DNA of 64,000 nucleotides, taken from Paragonimus skrjabini miyazakii (Eukaryota > Platyhelminthes > Trematoda > Plagiorchiida > Troglotrematidae). This document shows positions 58,641 through 64,000 of the stretch, piece by piece (position 1 is the first letter of the stretch; each line of letters starts with the position of its first letter). The stretch spans positions 88,621-152,620 of the forward strand of contig JTDE01000284.1 in the NCBI GenBank assembly GCA_014338405.1, in the 5' to 3' direction. Below the pieces are notes generated by a model. It ran no database searches. It worked only from the letters and a program-made list of their open reading frames with translations, and was not told the origin of the DNA. The translations under genes and the position numbers were made by a program.

Positions 58641-58790
58641 TAAATCCCATTGTTCACGTGGGTGCTTCATTGATTTGCCTGAACTGCTTCTTCAAGCAAT
58701 GGCTCGCCTGTTAACGTGGTTTCTACACGAATATGAAGTTAGCCTTCATGAGTTCTGAATACAAGTTTTACTGCCTGGTTACAATTTTTG

Positions 58791-58803
58791 ATATATCCAT
58801 TTG
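58791..58803. repeat. Left 13-bp target-site duplication of the tRNA-SINE
   Basis: ATATATCCATTTG at 58791-58803 is repeated exactly at 58954-58966, on either side of the SINE. Confidence 0.85.
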
Positions 58804-58953
58804 GGTAACCGAGTCCAAATGTGAAATTTCCGAGCTTCTAGTATGGCTTCGTAGCTCAGCTGGTAGAGCGCTTGCCGCGTTGAGGCATGGTGTTTCTGTC
58901 GCTGGTTCGAATCCACCTGAAGTGCTGACTTTCACAGTCGAGTCTCATCTAAA
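58804..58953 (+). mobile_element. tRNA-derived SINE, second family, youngest copy (150 bp)
   Basis: Perfect pol III internal promoter: box A TAGCTCAGCTGG (58852-58863) and box B GGTTCGAATCC (58904-58914). The tRNA-like part can still pair GCTTC (58846-58850) with GAAGT (58919-58923) as a short acceptor stem. A 40-base leader and a 30-base tail ending TCTCATCTAAA flank it, both shared with the copies at 14.6 and 25.3 kb. An exact 13-bp target-site duplication brackets it. This shows an inserted SINE and not a tRNA gene. Mobilisation would need a LINE's reverse transcriptase in trans. Confidence 0.9.
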
Positions 58954-58966
58954 ATATATCCATTTG
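58954..58966. repeat. Right 13-bp target-site duplication of the tRNA-SINE
   Basis: Exact repeat of 58791-58803, directly after the SINE's TCTAAA end. Confidence 0.85.
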
Positions 58967-59119
58967 TGAGAACTGATATTCTCAGTGACTGTTACCAACT
59001 CAGGATTTTTAATGATCGATCTCAGGTAACTCTTGTCATTGGCAAACTTACTGGACAGCCTTATGTAACTCAGTCATCTTGATGTTCAAAATTCATTTTT
59101 ATTCTCTTCCTTTTTTCAG

Positions 59120-59241
59120 AGGGTGCTTTATTCTTAAGTGAATTTTGCAAGGTGTCGGCAAAATGGTTGGAAGATGGATCTCCCAGCGGTCGCTGCTTCT
59201 ACTCACGATGGAAAAAGTGGTCTAGACGATATGTCTGGTAG
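59120..59241 (+). CDS. Candidate last exon with strong acceptor
   Basis: Acceptor TTTTATTCTCTTCCTTTTTTCAG ends at 59119, the best polypyrimidine tract I noticed in the window. After two bases one frame is open for 39 codons to TAG at 59239-59241. It is basic and aromatic: SEFCKVSAKWLEDGSPSGRC, then YSRWKKWSRRYVW at the C-terminus. Only this frame is open. An AATAAATAAA possible poly(A) signal lies 1.1 kb on, at 60351-60360. No family is recognised. The tRNA-SINE sits 166 bases upstream in what would be the preceding intron. Confidence 0.5.
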
Positions 59242-62200
59242 TCATTTCTCATCTTCAAGTATCTACTTTTCATTGATTCCGTAGCTCTGTCCTTGTTCTT
59301 CTTAGACCGATCAGATGCACGTTATGACAACTTGACATATTAACAGATTACCTCTTCCTACGATTTGTTTTCTTTCCGGGAATCCATCTTTTCGTGCTCT
59401 TCAAACACCCTCTCCCCTCTTTACCTGGGTTCTACTCTACTACACTTCGCTCCTTACTCAACAAATTTTATAATATAATGAATATTCTAGAACTTTTCTG
59501 AAGGAACACATTACATGCTTTAATTGACTGATTCACTAAGTTTTACTTCCCAGTTTTTTTCCGATAAGAGAACTCGCTGGGTTGATATTTATGACATCAA
59601 TAATCATTTTGTTCTCGGTAGTTCGCAGTGTTAATCTTTACAAAGTATATAACTGTTTCTTGTCAAGAGTTAAGTATTCGCATAATCCCTCATTATGCTG
59701 CCCATCCAAGAACGATTTCTACTGCTTTTGGTAGCCGTCGCTTTCAACCACATCAGTTAACCTGTTAGTCACAGTAATTTCTCTTGAGGCTCACACGGGC
59801 TGGCTCTAAAAGTTGACCATAAGAACAAACGACTGTGAGTAATTTTCAGCTTGCTGTGGAGCTATAGGCTTGATACCTTATCAATTGTATGATGTCGTGA
59901 ACTCTAACTGTCCGATGCTGGTTGGACAGTAAGATTATATATGCTGTTGATTGAATATATTTTACTAGTATAGGTAGCTTAGCTGCCATTCAATATTCTC
60001 ACATTTAACTGGCTAGCATGCTAAAACATTGTGGACACATGAGTGCTTTTTGAAAACGAAATGATATCCATGTTTCCTAAATATTTCTTTAGATTTCACC
60101 AATTTAAGTTATGCTGATCCAACTACAGACCATAAACTGAACGCTAAATTGTTTATTCTTTTCTATCATCAAACGATCTGAATATTATTAGCGATCTAAT
60201 TTCGAATTCAAGTAGCTTCGAATAACTTAGTAAAAGCAACCACGTAACACAAACAGTTCAGGCTTTGTCCAATGTCACGAAAAAAACTTTTAGATACATA
60301 AACTTTGTCATGTAGTCAAAAATTCTATTTCAGCAGATGTACACGTTTCCAATAAATAAAGGCCAAGTTCATTGGACAAAAGTGTGTACAACCATTTGTC
60401 CAGTTAATAAGCAACTCTTTTAGTTAACCTATGTAAATGGTTTGGGCTAGATGACACAATACAACGCTGGGGAAAAAACAACAATAATTAACTGATAGAT
60501 AGCATAATAGCAATAAATGCCCTATGCAAAGAATCTATCCTTTAATCTTAGAACGGTCGACTAAAACGACTCATCACTCACAAACCATGCTATAGAACTG
60601 CATATAAAGGGTTATAGGTCGTTACGGGAGGACGAGGAATCATAGCTTCTGATCATTTCTTGCTGAGCTGGTCGGCAAAAGCCTTATTCAACCATTTATA
60701 ACTATGAAGAAAAATGAATTTAAGTGAATAACCGAAAAGGTAAGAATAACTACCAAAGCATAACCGTATCAGCAAAAACGTTGGGTAACTGGTTCCATTT
60801 TGACCTGACTTTAACAGTGAAGCTGTCTTTTCCTTGTGCTAACCAGAAAATTTCAAAGTTTCATTTTAGTGAGTGACCCATTGATGTTTAGCGTTGTTTG
60901 TTGCTGAACAGTTTGTCAGTAAACAGCCTCAAGTTTTGAATAGCAGATGAGTGAGTATTGTTTTTTGTAGAGTGTCTGCCTTACACGAAACGTTAGTCCT
61001 TTTGGTTAAGACATCTTCAGCCTCGGTACTCTTACGAGGTTTCTTTCCTGAACACTTTCACGAAATAAGATTTAGCTACCAGCTTGTCATACTCTGAAAA
61101 ATTCGGGATAAATCGCATTAATAGCCAGTGCTCTGTCGTAATGAGGCTGTGCAGCAACATAATCAACATGGTTTAAGGTCAAATGGTCATACTATTGTTT
61201 TGACTCGTTAGTAGTTCTTTTTGTCCAACTGCTAAAAAAGAAAAAAGGGGTTGAAGAAAAGAAACGTACCCCTCCTTCCAAAAGAGTCACTGGCCGAATA
61301 CAGCAGTGACTATGTAGGGCGTCTGTGGTTCGACACTGGCGTGTACTCAAAAGCACACTGCGCTCCAACATACACAGCTGGTGAACGTCAAGCGTGACCG
61401 TGTTGACTCCAAATATTAATTTGCCTGCATATATTATGTTATGACTCAGGTTAAGAGTATACTAGACTACCATGTGTATGTATGAAAATCTCAGATATCA
61501 GATTAGTTCAGATTATCGGGTGTAATGAGGCATAGATATATTTGCTCGAGTAAATAAAATTCTGCAAGCGTATTCATCCAGCAAATATATTTGATTGCGC
61601 GCGTCCCTTTGTGGATGACCTCCTCCAACTTCTGACATAGGTGATATCGTCTTGTAGTAAAGAAAACATCCGGGGTAGTTGCGATGAGTAAGGGGCGTTT
61701 TTGAGACGTTAAATCGTTTGAAAGTCTCCAGGATTTAGAACAAAATGTTTGTTTTACGAAAAACGAGTATTTCCTTGTTAATGCCTCATCGCGCTAACAT
61801 AGTTGTGGCTTATACTTAAGAGATACAACGCTTTACTTTTCACCACAGTAAGCGTCACCCGCTGGGCTGAACGCTTAATAGATTCAGGTTCTAACACAAA
61901 CAATTGTTTTATGTTTAATTGTTGTAGTTTAGGGAAGAGCGTGAACCAGTAGAGTTGACTGGAATTATAACGACCAAACAAAGTGCTTTCGAAAAAAAAA
62001 CAGTTATACAGTGTGATAGCATTTATTTCAACCATAGGTATGTGGGCTGATTGATTACAAAGCTGCAATCGACTCCAACTGCTTTTGAGAATTCTGCCTT
62101 GCGGGTATGCAGGCCAAGATAAGATAGCAAAAACTGTCAGTCTGCTTCTGACTGCGGTTCCGACACTACATTCTATACCTTGGTCAAATTGTTTACTGGA

Positions 62201-63364
62201 CGTCTAGTGGGGTGAAGACTACGGTATGCCCTGCATCGACATTATGTAAAAGAAGCTGGATGGACTAAAACAAATAACCTTTATTAAGAACCACCTCAGA
62301 ACGTGAGTCTAGCAGTGAACAATGCGATTAATAATGCAACAGAATATTTTGTCGCAGTGTGTGGTGCAAATCTCAGTCAGTTTGTTTAATAGGTAAATTT
62401 TTATTTGAACGGGATTGAGATAAACACCGGTCTCTTTCTCACGTCAGGACGACGCACCTTTTTGGCGCGGCTACAATGAAGATTGTGATAAACCTGCTGA
62501 GTGGTCATTCATCCTTCAGCGTTCTGGTGACAAAACAAGGTGCGTAATATTTCTTGATGCTCATCTTCAAGCCGACACTCCACGAACAGTTTCGTCCTTG
62601 TTTAGACTCACTGAGTTAAGATAGTTTGAATGGGAACGTTAACTGGTAACCCTACACATCACTAATCAAATCTCTTGCCTACTCGGCCACTAACTGTATG
62701 AGCACTACTTTTGGCAGGGTCACATATTTAAACGAGCTACAGTTTTTCTTTCTCCATGTCAATGCGGACAAATGTGGTCCCCATTAGATTGTGATGGATA
62801 GGGCCTCAATGGCTTAAAATGGTATTTGTACTGTTTCCTGGATGGTTACAAACTAATCGGACATCCAACGATTAGTTTCCGTCTTGTTTGGGTTCAACAG
62901 GTTGAAATACTGTGAACGGGAGATCGAACTGACACATTCAAAGTGACCATATGAGGGGAGTATTTCTGACAGACTACATCAATTAACAAATGTGATCCAT
63001 TTTTTCGTGTGAATGTTCAGAATACAGAAGGTTATTTGATTTTATTACTTTCCATGATCTTTTCTCCATCCGATGTATCAGTTCTTTACACTCAAAACGT
63101 TATTTATGAATGAAAGCTTTGTTACTGTTGTTTTCATCTTTGCGCTATAAAAACGACAAATCAGATCCTTCGTCTTTTTCTGTCATCGGACCATCATTGC
63201 GGATAGTAATCAACAAAGTTTTCTGCGTCCGCCTTATTCATTGTATGAATGAGTCACTTAGATTTAACAGGTTCCATTTACATAAATATTAAATGACCAC
63301 AATATGCTGCTACAGCGGCATCGTGTTTGATTGTATCTGTGTGCATTTGTCGTTAACATTACAG
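59242..63364. other. No gene recognised; possible 3' UTR then intergenic
   Basis: If 59120-59241 is a last exon, the first kilobase may be its 3' untranslated region. Otherwise there are short frames only. The 96-codon minus-strand frame at 61778-62068 has no motif. Confidence 0.35.
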
Positions 63365-63416
63365 ATCGCGTTTGAGAACCTGAATGTTTGGAGCTTGTTT
63401 ACAGCTTGGAAACCTA
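63365..63416 (+). CDS. Candidate short internal exon
   Basis: 52 bases between acceptor TTGTCGTTAACATTACAG (ending 63364) and consensus donor CCTA|GTGAGT (63417). One frame is open: AFENLNVWSLFTAWK, 17 codons plus one base (phase 1). Small exons with good sites are common in flatworm genes, but a 52-base window is easily open by chance. No function is inferred. Confidence 0.35.
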
Positions 63417-64000
63417 GTGAGTTAATTATATCGTTTATTTTGAAGAGCAATTATACATATCTTTGTTCAAAAAAAAAGAACAAACGGTGACACCAAAATT
63501 AAGCAACAGAGATATAAAAAATAATTGAATGTGAAAACAAGCTGTCTGTCGAATGTGAGAAATTGCATGGTTAGCGACATTCAACAGTTGACATTTCTTC
63601 TCACAAGAATAGCAGGCGTTAATGGGCCAGTCATCAAATGAAAAGTTATATGTGACGTATATTCTGAATAGATATAGAATGGAAAATAAAATGTATGAAA
63701 AATAATGATGAAAAAAAATAGGCGAGCGATCAATCTCACAAAATCAGAAAGATATTCAGGGCACAAAAGAGCTATCACAGTCAAGACTCACGCATCGGGA
63801 CAGAAAAACGTTCTTCATAGTGAGACAACTGTCAGAGAGGTGACAACAGTTAACGCCAGGTTCCTCGCATAAATGCGTCGTAGGTTTTTAGGGAACCTAG
63901 AACAGTCAGCAGACATAAATCCGTGACTGCGTAGGAGGGCAGCCCCAGTCGAAGATGGAGGAAATATAGTACCAAGAAAAGAGATGATCACAGGTGAATG
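63417..64000. other. No gene recognised
   Basis: A-rich, purine-rich DNA with short frames only, to the end of the window. Confidence 0.4.

Noticed and set aside
58846..58923. A functional tRNA gene
   Set aside because: The promoter boxes are perfect, but a shared leader and tail, two degenerate relatives in the window and a 13-bp target-site duplication show a SINE.

Overview
The window looks like AT-rich, intron- and repeat-dominated DNA from an invertebrate, most likely a flatworm and probably a digenean trematode. The reasons are the combination of several Penelope-like retroelements, a CR1/jockey-type LINE, a GC-richer Ty3/gypsy element, and dispersed tRNA-derived repeats that carry a hammerhead ribozyme motif (compare the schistosome SM-alpha elements). 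There is no prokaryotic organisation, no operon and no long host ORF. I cannot name the species. Two 100-base N runs (6885-6984 and 32603-32702) show that this is a draft assembly.

Layout. 1-3480: nothing recognisable. 3480-8400: a dense repeat cluster with four copies of a hammerhead-bearing, tRNA-derived repeat (called HH-SINE here), three of them in foldback form, plus a decayed Penelope-like element on the minus strand with inverted terminal repeats. 8400-17300: old LINE debris, with reverse transcriptase palm motifs on the minus strand near 12.2 kb, a long CR1-like fragment on the plus strand at 15.35-16.8 kb, a gag-like remnant at 13.3 kb, and one copy of a second tRNA-derived SINE at 14.6 kb. 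20.1-20.5 kb: a fifth HH-SINE foldback. 25.3 kb: another tRNA-SINE. 32.5-34.3 kb: a Penelope-like fragment interrupted by a gap, then two HH-SINE copies in tandem orientation. 38.6-39.2 kb: a third Penelope-like fragment. 41.4-44.7 kb: a broken but nearly full-length gag-pol of a Ty3/gypsy element. 49.1 kb: an eighth HH-SINE. 58.1-58.6 kb: a fourth Penelope-like fragment. 58.80-58.95 kb: the youngest tRNA-SINE, with a 13-bp target-site duplication.

Host genes. I see only candidate exons, judged from splice signals and open frames: 36.2 and 36.9 kb, 48.55-48.73 kb, a two-exon block at 53.66-54.33 kb whose phases agree across a 257-base intron, 59.12-59.24 kb (strong acceptor, apparent last exon), and a short exon at 63.37 kb, plus weaker ones. 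All are on the plus strand except one weak minus-strand candidate at 19.8 kb. I could not assign a function to any of them.

The item most worth following up is the HH-SINE family. It has a pol III-like tRNA-derived head, a hammerhead core (CUGAUGA, a GCUC/GAGC stem II, GAA, a short stem III, a GCACUA/UAGUGC stem I) and a conserved 3' tail. It is repeatedly arranged as inverted dimers. One of these is bracketed by a perfect 12-bp direct repeat, which suggests that the composite foldback inserted as a single unit.
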